Part shown: piece after piece, positions 53,519 through 62,638 of the stretch
How the letters are laid out: each line of letters opens with the position of its first letter
Numbering within the stretch: position 1 is the stretch's first letter
From: Virgibacillus_P tibetensis
GTDB lineage: Bacteria; Bacillota; Bacilli; Bacillales; Amphibacillaceae
Direction: 5' to 3'
DNA: 64,000 nucleotides
Assembly (NCBI RefSeq): GCF_036026595.1
Contig: NZ_JARZFX010000003.1
Span: forward strand, 248,001 to 312,000
Notes under the pieces: model-generated
Told to the model about the DNA's origin: nothing
Databases searched by the model: none
What the model saw: only the letters and a program-made list of their open reading frames with translations
Made by a program: the position numbers and the translations under genes

Positions 53519-54814
53519 CTACTCTTCTTGCATCTCTTCTATAAAAGCTTTAAGTACATGTACCGTTTGCACACAATCACTTAAATCAGACCACTCTGCA
53601 GGATTGTGGCTTATTCCATCCCTGCTTTTTGTAAACAGCATGGCTACAGGAAGTTTTCCACCAATGACCATTGCATCATGCCCTGCACCACTAGGCAGTT
53701 TATAAGGTCTTATCCCTTTTGTGTGAAAAGACTGTTCAAGCAAGTTCTGTTTGTCCTCTTTTATGGGTACAGGGGAAATACGCATCTTCTCTTCATGACT
53801 TACTTTAACAGCATATTTATCAGCTACATTTTGACCAACAGCCAGCACTAGATCAACTAACTTATCCCGACTATCCTGATAAATATCACGTATATCAACA
53901 TAAAGCGTCACTTTACCCGGTATTACGTTTACCCCATTTGGTTCTACATTTAATTTACCAATTGTAGCAACCGCAGAATTACTTACTTGCCCTGGTAACT
54001 TGTTAACTTCAAGGACGAATTCCCCAGCTGCCACCATAGCATCCTTCCGATCATTCATTGGCGTGTTACCAGCATGGCCTGCATCCCCTTCAATGGTGAA
54101 TTCCAACCAGCATGGGCCTGCTATACCTGTGACTATTCCACAAGGGAGGTTCTCCTTTTCAAGCCGTTTCCCCTGTTCAATATGCACTTCAACGAAAATT
54201 TCCAGCTCATCCAAGTTACGGGCCGCTGTGGAATAAGATTCAGCATTCAACCCCACTGTACTCAAAACCTCCTCGAAACTTAAACCTGCTGCATCATGCA
54301 GTTTTAACCTTTCTTCCATATTCCCTTTACCAATCATTCCCTCGCTACCGTTAAAGCCTCCGTTAAAGCGTGCTCCCTCTTCATCACTGAATATAACTAC
54401 TTCATATGGTTTGACCGGCTGGTAGCCAGCTTCCCTCCATGCTTCAATAACCTCCAGGGCAGCGAGTACCCCGAGTGGTCCATCGAAATGGCCGCCATTA
54501 GGCACACTATCAACATGTGAACCACTCATGATAGCAGGTAAGTGATCACTCTTTCCAGATAGCCTGCCAATAATATTACCTGCTCCGTCTTCATTAACCC
54601 TTAAACCAGCCTGCCTCATCCATCCCGCAACAAGCTCCTTGGCCTGTTTTTCTTCCATCGAATAGCCAGGACGATTTGACCCATTCTCTTCCGTAATTCC
54701 TATTTTTGCAAGTTCACCCAAGCGGTGTGCCAGCCGTTCTCCAGAAATACCATCGTAATCATATTTCTTATCATAGTCTGCCATTAGTTTTTCTTTCAAC
54801 ATTAATTCATTCAT
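53519..54814 (-). CDS. M20-family amidohydrolase (allantoate amidohydrolase / N-carbamoyl-L-amino-acid hydrolase)
   Basis: The 431-aa protein has the metal-site motifs of the hydantoinase/carbamoylase branch of M20: SGSHVDSVPNGGHFDGPLGV, SDEEGARF, VEVHIEQGK and the His of SGAGHDAM. Members cleave carbamoyl groups from allantoate or N-carbamoyl amino acids with two metal ions. No other purine-degradation genes are near, so the substrate cannot be chosen. AAAGGAG precedes ATG 54814. Confidence 0.87.
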   Translation of the reverse strand: MNELMLKEKLMADYDKKYDYDGISGERLAHRLGELAKIGITEENGSNRPGYSMEEKQAKELVAGWMRQAGLRVNEDGAGNIIGRLSGKSDHLPAIMSGSHVDSVPNGGHFDGPLGVLAALEVIEAWREAGYQPVKPYEVVIFSDEEGARFNGGFNGSEGMIGKGNMEERLKLHDAAGLSFEEVLSTVGLNAESYSTAARNLDELEIFVEVHIEQGKRLEKENLPCGIVTGIAGPCWLEFTIEGDAGHAGNTPMNDRKDAMVAAGEFVLEVNKLPGQVSNSAVATIGKLNVEPNGVNVIPGKVTLYVDIRDIYQDSRDKLVDLVLAVGQNVADKYAVKVSHEEKMRISPVPIKEDKQNLLEQSFHTKGIRPYKLPSGAGHDAMVIGGKLPVAMLFTKSRDGISHNPAEWSDLSDCVQTVHVLKAFIEEMQEE

Positions 54815-55046
54815 ATTTATTCTCCTTTTTCTTTTTTATAAAATAACTTTATTTAATGGTTTATTTTGCTTGCTATATGCCGCTAAAGCAATACCCAATA
54901 ATTTAACTCTCACAACACTAATAAAGTGTAAACAGTTAGCTTGGCTAAACTTTGAATGTCTCTAATATTTTTTTTACAACCTTGGTGTAAATAAGTCTGT
55001 TTTCTAAAAGGTTAGGACGTCGGTTACACGTCCCATCGAAAATAGT

Positions 55047-55131
55047 TTTGTTTTTGACACAAAATCTATAAAGTGCGACGTAACTCTGGAATAGACCGTA
55101 AGCTGCCACTACGGAGAATACACTACGCCCA
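55047..55131. repeat. Interspersed repeat family A, copy 5 (one end only, inverted)
   Basis: TTTTTGACACAAAATCTATA, then AAGTGCGACGTAACTC and GGAATAGACCGTAAGCTGCC, is the reverse complement of the right end of copy 4. The rest of the element is missing and family B follows directly. Bases 54815-55046 are AT-rich with no gene. Confidence 0.7.
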
Positions 55132-55264
55132 AAGGGTTGAACGCGGGATAAAGCTAAAAAAGCGCTGGATAAATTGGTCCGACCGTGGGATTAAGCAAGC
55201 AGATCGCTGGAATAAGTGGAGCGATCGTTGAATGAAGGCAGATCCAGCGATCATGTCAAAACGA
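55128..55264. repeat. Interspersed repeat family B, copy 2
   Basis: It matches 20888-21042 over its length: AAAGGGTTGA, AAAAGCGCTG, AATTGGTC, TGGGATTA, AGCGATCG.TGAATGAAGG. Both family B copies lie beside family A material, so the two may move or be copied together. Confidence 0.75.
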
Positions 55265-55432
55265 GATGTATACAGACTGCTTAGAGCATAAAACAATTAA
55301 TCCAAAGCCAACTTGAGGAATATATCTCCAACCTTACCATTTCACTCTGCCAAAGTTGAGTAATAATTTAAAAATTTTTAAGAGTGCTATAATAAGCATA
55401 ACTGAATATTGAATGGAGTGAAAGTATACAAA

Positions 55433-56533
55433 ATGAAATATACCTTTTTTCTAACAGGTTATCCTGGTTTTCTTGCAAGCAATCTCATAAAGCAACTCAT
55501 CCAGGATCATCGCCAAGATATTCAACAAATCTATGTGTTAGTTTAACCAGAACTTAAGATTCAAGCATCAGAAGAAATTACCAACTTGGCCAAACAACAG
55601 AACTTAAATACTGATTTCTTTACTGTCGTGACAGGAGATATTACGAAGCCTATATTAGCTATTGATGCTGATATGAATCGCTTATTACAGGAGTCCGTAA
55701 CGCATGTCTTTCATTTGGCAGCAATTTATGACCTCGCCGTACCACGGAACCTTGCTTATCAAGTCAATGTAAATGGAACAGAAAATGTAAACAATTGGGT
55801 TAAAACACTAGGGAGTCTGGAGCGCTATATCTATTTTAGTACTGCTTATGTTTCAGGTACTCGTGAAGGACAAATCTTTGAGAATGAACTTTCTAAGGGT
55901 CAAACATTTAAAAACCATTACGAAGAAACGAAGTACCAAGCGGAAGTAAGTGTAAATGAATTGGATGATACTATTCCAAAAACTATCATTCGTCCTGGAA
56001 TAGTTAAGGGGCATTCCAAAACCGGGGAAACTACCAAGTTTGACGGCATTTATTTTATGCTGAATTTACTGGACCAACTCAACTACCTTCCAGTTGTTCC
56101 TTATTTCAGTGAAGGAACAGCAGAGGGTAACTTTGTTCCAGTTGATTATATACTTCAAGCAACCAGTTATCTATCCATTCATCCAGTTGGTCAAGGTAAA
56201 ACATATCACTTAACAGACCCTAACCCATATACGATGAGAGAGTTACATAAAATGTTAGCTCAAGCCTATTTAGGAATAATTCCAAGAGGAACTATCCCGT
56301 TGCCTTTAGCTAAATCATCCTTGTCTATTGTATCCCTCCGTAAATGGCTTCGGCTGGAAAAGGAAGCGATGGATTACTTTACGATTCATTCCTACTATGA
56401 CTCTACACAGGCTATTACTGATCTGGAGAGTTCTGAAATCAGATGTCCTGATTTTAAAGAAACAATTGTACCAATGATTAACTTTTATCGAAAATATAAA
56501 CATGACAGAAGTAGACATATTACAATTAGATGA
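55433..56533 (+). pseudogene. NAD-dependent epimerase/reductase (SDR) gene with a nonsense codon
   Basis: From ATG 55433 (GGAGTGA 11 nt upstream) the frame reads MKYTFFLTGYPGFLASNLIK, an NAD-binding Rossmann start. It meets TAA at 55544-55546 (codon 38) and then continues in the same frame to 56533. The downstream part has an extended SDR core: HVFHLAAIYDLAVP, YFSTAYVSGT, a YEETKYQAE active-site motif and a C-terminal substrate domain like fatty acyl-CoA reductases. Intact length would be 366 aa. Restart at ATG 55586 would lack the NAD motif and has no RBS, so the gene is probably inactive unless the stop is read through. Confidence 0.8.
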
Positions 56534-56699
56534 AGTTTTCACTTATTTTACATTACAAATTAACTAAACATACTGAAATCTATGAATTTTGTACCATTTC
56601 CTATTTTTTACAATCGTAGTATACTATAGGGGACAGGTACGCAGGGTGAACTTCGGTTAAAGTTGTAAAAGAAAACTTCTTTTACTTGGCGGCTAAAAT

Positions 56700-56715
56700 C
56701 CCCTAATGAAAGGGG
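56700..56715 (+). promoter_or_regulatory. Hairpin covering the toxin ribosome binding site
   Basis: CCCCT (56700-56704) can pair with AGGGG (56711-56715), which is the Shine-Dalgarno sequence of the small toxin gene. Such hidden sites are usual in type I toxin mRNAs. Confidence 0.5.
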
Positions 56716-56724
56716 CTGAAATGT

Positions 56725-56811
56725 GTGATATCAATTGACACAACCCTTGAGTTGATGTTTTTGTTTGCCACACTAGTGTTGTTAATTGTAAACAGCCGAG
56801 AAAAAAAGTAA
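56725..56811 (+). CDS. Putative holin-like type I toxin peptide (28 aa)
   Basis: GTG 56725 opens a 28-codon frame (start VISIDTTLELMFLFATLVLL, end NSREKK): one membrane helix and a basic tail. This is the shape and motif (LMF.FATLV) of the holin-like toxin family related to TxpA, Fst and Bsr peptides. AAAGGGG lies 9 nt upstream and is partly hidden in a hairpin. A terminator follows at 56801-56850 and a leftward promoter on the other strand points at the 3' end. The peptide would depolarise or damage the membrane if made. Confidence 0.7.
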   Translation: MISIDTTLELMFLFATLVLLIVNSREKK

Positions 56812-56981
56812 CCACCCTGCCGATGAAGTTAACAGGATAATTACTTTTTTCGATGCCTGAAACCAAGTCGCCGCGCCTTACGGGTAGCTGTCTGAGTCGC
56901 AAGTCGCCGCTTGCGGCTCGCTTTTGGTTCCTCCTAAAAAAACAACCAGTTTAATACTATTAGATACTGCTTGTCGATATT
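56800..56981 (-). ncRNA. Probable antisense antitoxin RNA (RatA-like position)
   Basis: TTGTAC-16-TATAAT (57015-56988) predicts leftward transcription from about 56981. The hairpin AAAAAAGTAA/TTACTTTTTT (56801-56850), with T runs on both strands, would stop it after about 180 nt, overlapping the 3' end of the toxin mRNA. The region between holds two AAGTCGCCGC words and can fold strongly. No homology search was possible, so this rests on layout. Confidence 0.45.
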
Positions 56982-57164
56982 CATTTAATTATAAATAAAT
57001 TAATTTACTGTACAAACTAGTTCTAAGGTACTTAACCCCTCTTTACTTACACTAATATATAGACCATTGTCTTGATTATATAGTACCATATGAATTAGTT
57101 TCTTGCTACTTCATCTTGGTTACTACTATCCTATACCCTTCATTTTCATTATTTAATCAAAAAT

Positions 57165-57310
57165 CAACAAAGTGCACCCGCGGGTAGGTTGCGGCGCAAA
57201 GTTGCGTAGTTAATCGGACTTCTACTGTCGTATGAGATAAGGAAACATGCTCACTTCTGCGGGTATGCCGGCGCCTGAGCACAAGCTCGGTTTTAGTCAG
57301 CCTTCATTTT
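57165..57310. other. Unassigned G+C-rich block in the gap after the toxin locus
   Basis: This stretch stands out from its AT-rich surroundings (GCACCCGCGGGTAGG, GGTTGCGGCGCAAAG, CTGCGGGTATGCCGGCGCC). It contains CCCGCGGG and several GCGGGTA words but no gene or clear hairpin set. It may be a degraded repeat. Bases 56982-57164 and 57311-57435 show nothing else. Confidence 0.3.
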
Positions 57311-57460
57311 TATTTCTCGAATTGATGTTGACTTATATTAAGAAGAGGCCGGAAGGACACTATATGATGGACACTTGCGCTGGACATGTCTCTTACTGTC
57401 AGAGAGTTTTATAGAGCCAAATTTCTTATCTATTAAAAAAGGAGAAGGAATTAGCTCTTC

Positions 57461-57571
57461 TCATCTTTTTTTGGCAAGGTAATATCCTTCATTACGAAGA
57501 TTCTGTGCAGTTGTTTTTCCACCATTGCGACCTGCTTCTTCTTGGGTAAACTTATTGTTGTTATTAGCCAT
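57461..57571 (-). CDS. KGG-motif small stress protein (36 aa)
   Basis: A short hydrophilic frame MANNNNKFTQEEAGRNGGKT, ending in YYLAKKR, with AGGAGA 9 nt before its ATG. The EEAGRNGGK motif is the KGG/GsiB-type repeat of general stress and spore-associated small proteins. A hairpin with T run (about 57436-57465) ends the transcript. It is probably a dehydration or stress protectant, judged by family. Confidence 0.75.
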   Translation of the reverse strand: MANNNNKFTQEEAGRNGGKTTAQNLRNEGYYLAKKR

Positions 57572-57698
57572 CTCTAACTATCTCCTCCCAAGATTTTTTA
57601 GGCTTGATGACGCCTGCAGTATTCTTTTTACCACGTATATTTTACAATAAATTCCTTTTAAAACTCCTGTAAACATTTCAGATCACTTTATTTCTAGA

Positions 57699-58202
57699 TT
57701 ACAAATATTTTAATAACTGTTTCCACTCCTCAACCTTACCGTCGAAAGTTTTTGTATACCTTCCTGGGATCGGACTAGTAGATGGAAGCTTTAATACTTT
57801 TACATCACCTAAGTCGCCCAAGGCAAAATTCTTATTAAATGTCTGGTAGGATTTCCCACCGTTACATGCAATCAGTTTAATAGTTGGATAGTCATGCACT
57901 AAACGGACAATATCATTCGGCACTTCCTCTGTAATATTCGCATCCAGACTACCTTCACGATAGCAAGTACCTATTGAATCCCATAATGCAATCCTACGGT
58001 CTTTTACAAAAGCAATTTTATCCTGATATGATGCTAATGACTCCTGATTAAAAAGAGCAAATAGGATTCCCCAAAAATGATTTCTGGGGTTTCCGTAGTA
58101 TTCCTGTTTTTCTAATGAAAGAGCTCCGGGTATCGACCCGAGAATAAGAACTCTTGGAGCATTTGGTAAAACTGGAGCTAATGACATTATTTTTTTGCCC
58201 AT
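57699..58202 (-). CDS. DNA-deoxyinosine/uracil glycosylase family protein
   Basis: The 167-aa protein belongs to the uracil-DNA glycosylase superfamily, hypoxanthine-DNA glycosylase branch. It has the N-terminal motif VLILGSIPGALSLEKQEYYGNPRNHFW, quoted here only as a landmark, and the C-terminal loop LPSTSPIPGRYT. It would remove deaminated bases from DNA. The frame extends 14 codons to 58244, but ATG 58202 has AGAGGTGA 5 nt upstream and is chosen. It follows the HIT gene by 43 bp. Confidence 0.85.
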   Translation of the reverse strand: MGKKIMSLAPVLPNAPRVLILGSIPGALSLEKQEYYGNPRNHFWGILFALFNQESLASYQDKIAFVKDRRIALWDSIGTCYREGSLDANITEEVPNDIVRLVHDYPTIKLIACNGGKSYQTFNKNFALGDLGDVKVLKLPSTSPIPGRYTKTFDGKVEEWKQLLKYL

Positions 58203-58245
58203 AACATTCACCTCTACTATGATGATATCTCCAGCCCGGTACACG

Positions 58246-58680
58246 CTAGCTTGGCCCCTTTTCCGCTGAACTTTTTAGTAAATAACCCTGCAATACGTCT
58301 TTAAGACTGGAGAAAGTATTACTAGCAACCATGACATTCGGTTCATTCCAAGAAAAACCATCATTCTGAAATCTAGGAATAATATGCATATGGTAATGTT
58401 CCACGTCCTTAAACATCCCGTTATTTTGCATGACTGTAATGCCATCTGTGTCAAGAATATCTTCAAGCGCAATTGTAACTTTTTGTGCTATTTCCATTAT
58501 GGCATGTAGGCTCAGTGTATCCACATCCCTGAATTCTGGATAATGTTTCTTCGGCACCACAAGAACATGTCCCGTGTTAATTGGGAACTTATCCAAAAAG
58601 CAGCACATCAAATCATCTTCATATATTATGTATGCCTCCGATTTCTTTGAAATTATTTGGCAGAAGATACACGTTTCCAT
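58246..58680 (-). CDS. HIT-family nucleotide hydrolase
   Basis: The 144-aa protein has the zinc-like N-terminal pair CIFCQI, the segment FPINTGHVLVVPKKHYPEF and the catalytic triad HYHMHIIPRF (His-x-His-x-His). HIT proteins hydrolyse nucleoside phosphoramidates or dinucleotides. ATG 58680 with GGAGGGG at 6 nt is preferred to the frame start five codons earlier. Confidence 0.92.
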   Translation of the reverse strand: METCIFCQIISKKSEAYIIYEDDLMCCFLDKFPINTGHVLVVPKKHYPEFRDVDTLSLHAIMEIAQKVTIALEDILDTDGITVMQNNGMFKDVEHYHMHIIPRFQNDGFSWNEPNVMVASNTFSSLKDVLQGYLLKSSAEKGPS

Positions 58681-58699
58681 CAGGAACCCCTCCAAACTA

Positions 58700-59179
58700 T
58701 TAAGTAATATCCCCGGTTGGCTTATACAAATCTATTATTTCTTTCATTTTTTTCTTTTGGTCAAGGTCCCACCATTCTAAAACAACATATACATTGCTGA
58801 TATCTTCAAGGGTTATCGGATTCCCTTTTGCATCCAAATAAGTATCCTCTACAATTTCTCCAGTATTTTCAAATGCAATATTTACTCCTGCTCCAGACAC
58901 ACCATTCTTTTGGATCACCGTATCCACATTATCTATAACCGCATGTACTTCTACTGAAAAAGAATCAGTTATATATTTCTCCCTATTCTTCATATTTAAA
59001 AATCCATTCCCTGCCATGAATGTCTCTTTTGTAATTTCTATTTCGTAACCCTCCAATTTCCAATTCTCGCTTTCTCCCATTAATGATAAATAATATTCTT
59101 TTAATTCTGCTTCCCTTGTCTCGACACACCCTGACAAAAATAAGAGAAAGATGAATAATAACACGGGTACTATTCTCAT
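58700..59179 (-). CDS. Lipoprotein of unknown function
   Basis: A 159-aa protein with a lipoprotein signal (LLFLSGC, Cys at about residue 18). A single soluble domain rich in beta-strand pattern follows, containing NWKLEGYEIEITKE and VVLEWWDLDQKKKMKE. ATG 59179 has GGAAGGGAGTGA just upstream; ten upstream codons in the frame are the RBS region. It lies 19 bp before the HIT gene. Similar small lipoproteins occur in Bacillaceae without known roles. Confidence 0.75.
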   Translation of the reverse strand: MRIVPVLLFIFLLFLSGCVETREAELKEYYLSLMGESENWKLEGYEIEITKETFMAGNGFLNMKNREKYITDSFSVEVHAVIDNVDTVIQKNGVSGAGVNIAFENTGEIVEDTYLDAKGNPITLEDISNVYVVLEWWDLDQKKKMKEIIDLYKPTGDIT

Positions 59180-59264
59180 AGAATCACTCCCTTCCTTGCA
59201 TAATCGCACTAAATTGAAACATCAATCATTGAAGATATTATCTCCCCAAAAGTACTGCGAACAC

Positions 59265-59819
59265 CTATTTCACTGGCCTGATTTCATTAATTAAAAAGCG
59301 CCACTTATCCCATTCGATCGAGAATTCATAGTCCTCCACTCTTTCATCAGGTCCATTTTCTGTATGTATAATTTCTGTTAAGGTCACTTGATAATGATAT
59401 TGGTGAAAATTCCGGGTTACAGATTCTTTTTCAATAGATAATAATGATTTAGGTACATTACCTTTGTAGACTGATGCCCTGGTATCTCCCATAACAAGCG
59501 TTTTTTTTGCAATATCAACTAATTCGTCATCAGTAAGATTATCCTGATATAAATCATACTGAAGTTCAATCAAATCTCTGCCTTTCCCCTTTAAATAAGC
59601 CTCCGTATAAAAATATGGTGTAATAATTGAATGGAGAATACTCACGAATAAAGCTATTGTAATCAGGTACAGCACATAAATATTAAACTTTTTTTTATTA
59701 AGAAATTCACTCACTTTTAACATAATCAGATAACATAGTAAAAAAATCACAATAAATAATGCAAACTGAAGTACATATTTTATCCCGGTTCCAAAGCCAT
59801 TTAAATCTAAATTGAACAA
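59265..59819 (-). CDS. Membrane protein of unknown function, start uncertain
   Basis: The frame from TTG 59819 encodes 184 aa with two membrane helices (about 15-36 and 46-66) and a C-terminal soluble domain (VTRNFHQYHYQVTLTEI, YEFSIEWDKWRFLINEI). No proper RBS lies before the TTG. The same frame stays open upstream to about 59945 with a hydrophobic reading (FSFLIALIVFHIIY), suggesting that the real protein begins further upstream, perhaps at ATT 59930 after an AGGA site. That would give 221 aa and one more helix. No family recognised. Confidence 0.6.
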   Translation of the reverse strand: MFNLDLNGFGTGIKYVLQFALFIVIFLLCYLIMLKVSEFLNKKKFNIYVLYLITIALFVSILHSIITPYFYTEAYLKGKGRDLIELQYDLYQDNLTDDELVDIAKKTLVMGDTRASVYKGNVPKSLLSIEKESVTRNFHQYHYQVTLTEIIHTENGPDERVEDYEFSIEWDKWRFLINEIRPVK

Positions 59820-59973
59820 CCCCAGTAAAAAAGTAACTGGTGATGTTATAACCCATTCAAGAATATGTGATTGAGTATAAATGATATGAAAAACAATCAG
59901 TGCGATAAGGAAGGAAAATACGTTTTCAATGAATGTCCTGATGTTTTATCATCCTTTCTATCTCACATTCTTT

Positions 59974-60348
59974 TTACTTATACCAAGCCTTTGTTGGCCT
60001 TGTGCCTCGGTAACCGTATCTTTCTTTCTCTATATCTTTTTCTTTATTGCTGTCAGGATGATTTGCATGATAGATAACACAGCGCAACTGGTCTTCGACA
60101 CATGGATCCGTCCAGACACCCATTTGCTCTTCCAGCTTATCGAATAACTCAGCAGCATTATTGTCTTTTATTTCATGGAGCGTATAAATACCAAGGTGAT
60201 ACACTATTTTCTCTGCCAATTTCTGACCAATTGATGGGATCTGTTGAAATTCAGCCAATCCTTTTATAAATCTGGAACGTTCATCAGATATATGTAAAAT
60301 AGCAGTAAGACGATCTTCACTTATTTCATGCAGTTCACTTATTTTCAC
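59974..60348 (-). CDS. Helix-hairpin-helix protein, Cdd1 family
   Basis: The 124-aa protein contains a helix-hairpin-helix motif (FQQIPSIGQKLAEKIVYHL), then YHANHPDSNKEK and a basic C terminus. This is the layout of the 'pathogenicity locus' Cdd1 family. HhH motifs bind DNA without sequence preference; the biological role is unknown. The start GTG 60348 directly follows an in-frame TAA and has no recognisable RBS, so initiation may be weak. Confidence 0.72.
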   Translation of the reverse strand: MKISELHEISEDRLTAILHISDERSRFIKGLAEFQQIPSIGQKLAEKIVYHLGIYTLHEIKDNNAAELFDKLEEQMGVWTDPCVEDQLRCVIYHANHPDSNKEKDIEKERYGYRGTRPTKAWYK

Positions 60349-60452
60349 TTAAAATTTTATAAGACTCAGTCTCTCTTTCTGTGTGAGAGGTAATTTAGGA
60401 CTCATGTTTATACCCATTATTCCACCGCCTTTATAAAACCATCAGAACCTTT

Positions 60453-60842
60453 CTAAGATGAGCTTTTCTTTAAAATTTTTTTTGTCTGATCACTTAATTT
60501 TATATAGAGATTCTTACAGTGTTTGCCAATTTCAAAGTGGATAAATAGCTTTGTTAAAAGGACAATCCACCAAACAATTAAATAAGTATATCCAAGAGAG
60601 ATAAATATAGCCCAAGCGTCTTTTTCCTGTATTTGAGAGACTAAATAATGATATTCATTCACCCCCTCAGTTCTCTGTACACTGAAAACGAAGCTGATAA
60701 GCGGTGTGGCAAGAGATAGTATTAGTGCAATGACGGATATAGTTGACAGCAGCTGACGGATATAACAAAATGTACTGATTGCCAATGTTAAAAATAAAAA
60801 AATATAATAGAATATCCAAAACGAGGTCGATAACGTTTCCAT
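60453..60842 (-). CDS. Small membrane protein of unknown function
   Basis: The 129-aa protein has three to four membrane helices and a basic C-terminal tail (IKLSDQTKKILKKSSS). GGAGAGTGGTG precedes ATG 60842. No family recognised. It is between other unknown membrane protein genes. Confidence 0.6.
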   Translation of the reverse strand: METLSTSFWIFYYIFLFLTLAISTFCYIRQLLSTISVIALILSLATPLISFVFSVQRTEGVNEYHYLVSQIQEKDAWAIFISLGYTYLIVWWIVLLTKLFIHFEIGKHCKNLYIKLSDQTKKILKKSSS

Positions 60843-60943
60843 TCTACACCACTCTCCTTAATAATGGTTACTACATACTGAACAAAAAGCATAATACGAT
60901 CATATTTCGGATATCCTCTTCCTTCTATTCATTAGTTAATTTC

Positions 60944-61642
60944 TCATAAATTCCTGAACTTATCTCCAGCGATAATTTTTATATCGGGGTTATGAGTAGT
61001 TCCATTATTAATATGTTTTTCTTCATCGGAAACATCTATATATCCCTTGATCTTCATGTTTCTATGTTCTTTGGCTTTTAATTTAACACTGTATGGACCT
61101 TGCTTGTTCATAAGGGTTACTGAAGCATAACCATCAAAGGAAAAGTGTTCCTTAAATTCTATTAAGAAGGTAACGTCCTTATTGCTCAGATTTTCAAATG
61201 AAAGGTCACAATTACCATGTAAAGTTGTCTTATCAGCCAATTCAAAGTCACAGCTGCTGGATTCCTTTTCATAAGACACCGCATAAATTCCCGTTGCCGC
61301 TGTTTTTTGATAGGTCTCAATCAAAAATGGTGGTATAGAACCTGCTAGGATGAATGTCAATATAAGCATGCGTCCACGGTATTTGCCTAACGAATTATAA
61401 AGTAAGTAGAAACTGACCAGAAATAAAAAAAGCCCTGCCATACCAACCAATTGAATTCCATTAGAAAAACGGGTAGGGATATTCATCCAGGCAAGGATGG
61501 TATCTCCAAGCTGTTCATTATGCGGGAAATTGACAGATATCACCATGGACAAACTAAACAATAATAACGAAATGCAAAACAACTTCTTATTTAGTATAAA
61601 TTTGGGTTCTTCTAAAGTGAATCTGTTAGAATGGTTTTCCAT
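60944..61642 (-). CDS. Membrane protein with C-terminal soluble domain, unknown function
   Basis: The 232-aa protein has three membrane helices in the first 110 residues. A soluble part follows, with beta-rich content and two cysteines (SSCDFELADKTTLHGNCDLS) that could form a disulfide outside the cell. AGGAG precedes ATG 61642. It follows the phosphotransferase-like gene by 21 bp and may be co-transcribed with it. Family not recognised. Confidence 0.65.
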   Translation of the reverse strand: MENHSNRFTLEEPKFILNKKLFCISLLLFSLSMVISVNFPHNEQLGDTILAWMNIPTRFSNGIQLVGMAGLFLFLVSFYLLYNSLGKYRGRMLILTFILAGSIPPFLIETYQKTAATGIYAVSYEKESSSCDFELADKTTLHGNCDLSFENLSNKDVTFLIEFKEHFSFDGYASVTLMNKQGPYSVKLKAKEHRNMKIKGYIDVSDEEKHINNGTTHNPDIKIIAGDKFRNL

Positions 61643-61663
61643 AATAGTGCTCCTAATCCGTAA

Positions 61664-62638
61664 TCACCCCTTGTCTCTTATCATATCTGTTCTAACCTGT
61701 AGTATAAATAGTTCCATTGAAGCTTTATTAATCCAATTTGTTCCCCATACATCATCATTTCTAAGCATGGTCCCTAGCAGCCAGATTCTCCTTGCCGTAA
61801 TGAATAATGGCAGACTTTCTCTGTCATCTTTACTCAAATTCCTATGATTCAAATAGCCAGTCAGGAAGTCGCCCCAGCAGTCTTGCTCCTGACTCTTATA
61901 ATTATTTATCAAGTTCCACCATGATACAGCAACATCATAGGCTCGATACCCGATGGCACTGCAATCGAAATCAAACACTTCTATCTCTCGATTATTTATA
62001 TGCATATTATGATTGTGAAAATCACCATGACAGAAACCAACTTCCAATTCCTTCGCAGCCAATTCCGTTTTAATATCTTTTACAACTTCTTTCAAGGCCT
62101 CATCTGCTTCTTTACCAAGATACCTTTTTAATACGGGAGCGATTACCTCAACTGGTTCATCCAATAAATGATTTAAATCCAACTTAAAGCCTCTATTGTG
62201 GTTAGATTGAAAACCATCTGACAGCTCATGCATTTTCCCTAGCGTCCCACCTATTAATTGGGAGCTCTCTTCATTAATTAAAGGTCTTTCCCCTTTTGTA
62301 TAAGAAAAAAGCACGCCATAGCGTAATCCTTCAGGTGCAGCAATTTCACATAAATACGAGTTATTCCTATTTAAGATGGGAAACGATACGTTAAAATTAT
62401 TATCGCGTAAATGGTTTATTGCATCGATCTCGAAATGGACAGACGTCCTGTCTCTCCATCCATAACGATATATCCTAAATATGTAAGATTCCTTTTTGGT
62501 TGTAACTAGATACGTATCATTTAAACCTCTACTCAGAAAAGAACAATGAATTACGTTTTCTAAGTTGTATTGTACTAAGAGATTTCTTATTGATGATTCA
62601 TCTATTAATGTATGCTTTACTTCTATGTTTGCAGTCAT
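61664..62638 (-). CDS. Aminoglycoside phosphotransferase-fold kinase
   Basis: The 324-aa protein is an APH/choline-kinase-type small-molecule kinase: catalytic loop CHGDFHNHNM (Asp and Asn), metal motif VFDFDCSAIG and an N-terminal lobe with YIFRIYRYGWR. Such proteins in Bacillaceae act on spore-coat sugars, homoserine or unknown metabolites; true aminoglycoside resistance is not implied. AGGAGG lies 5 nt before ATG 62638. Confidence 0.85.
   Translation of the reverse strand: MTANIEVKHTLIDESSIRNLLVQYNLENVIHCSFLSRGLNDTYLVTTKKESYIFRIYRYGWRDRTSVHFEIDAINHLRDNNFNVSFPILNRNNSYLCEIAAPEGLRYGVLFSYTKGERPLINEESSQLIGGTLGKMHELSDGFQSNHNRGFKLDLNHLLDEPVEVIAPVLKRYLGKEADEALKEVVKDIKTELAAKELEVGFCHGDFHNHNMHINNREIEVFDFDCSAIGYRAYDVAVSWWNLINNYKSQEQDCWGDFLTGYLNHRNLSKDDRESLPLFITARRIWLLGTMLRNDDVWGTNWINKASMELFILQVRTDMIRDKG

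Noticed and set aside
56693..56902. 69-aa minus-strand frame over the toxin locus
   Set aside because: Better explained as the antisense RNA region; no RBS and no protein-like composition.
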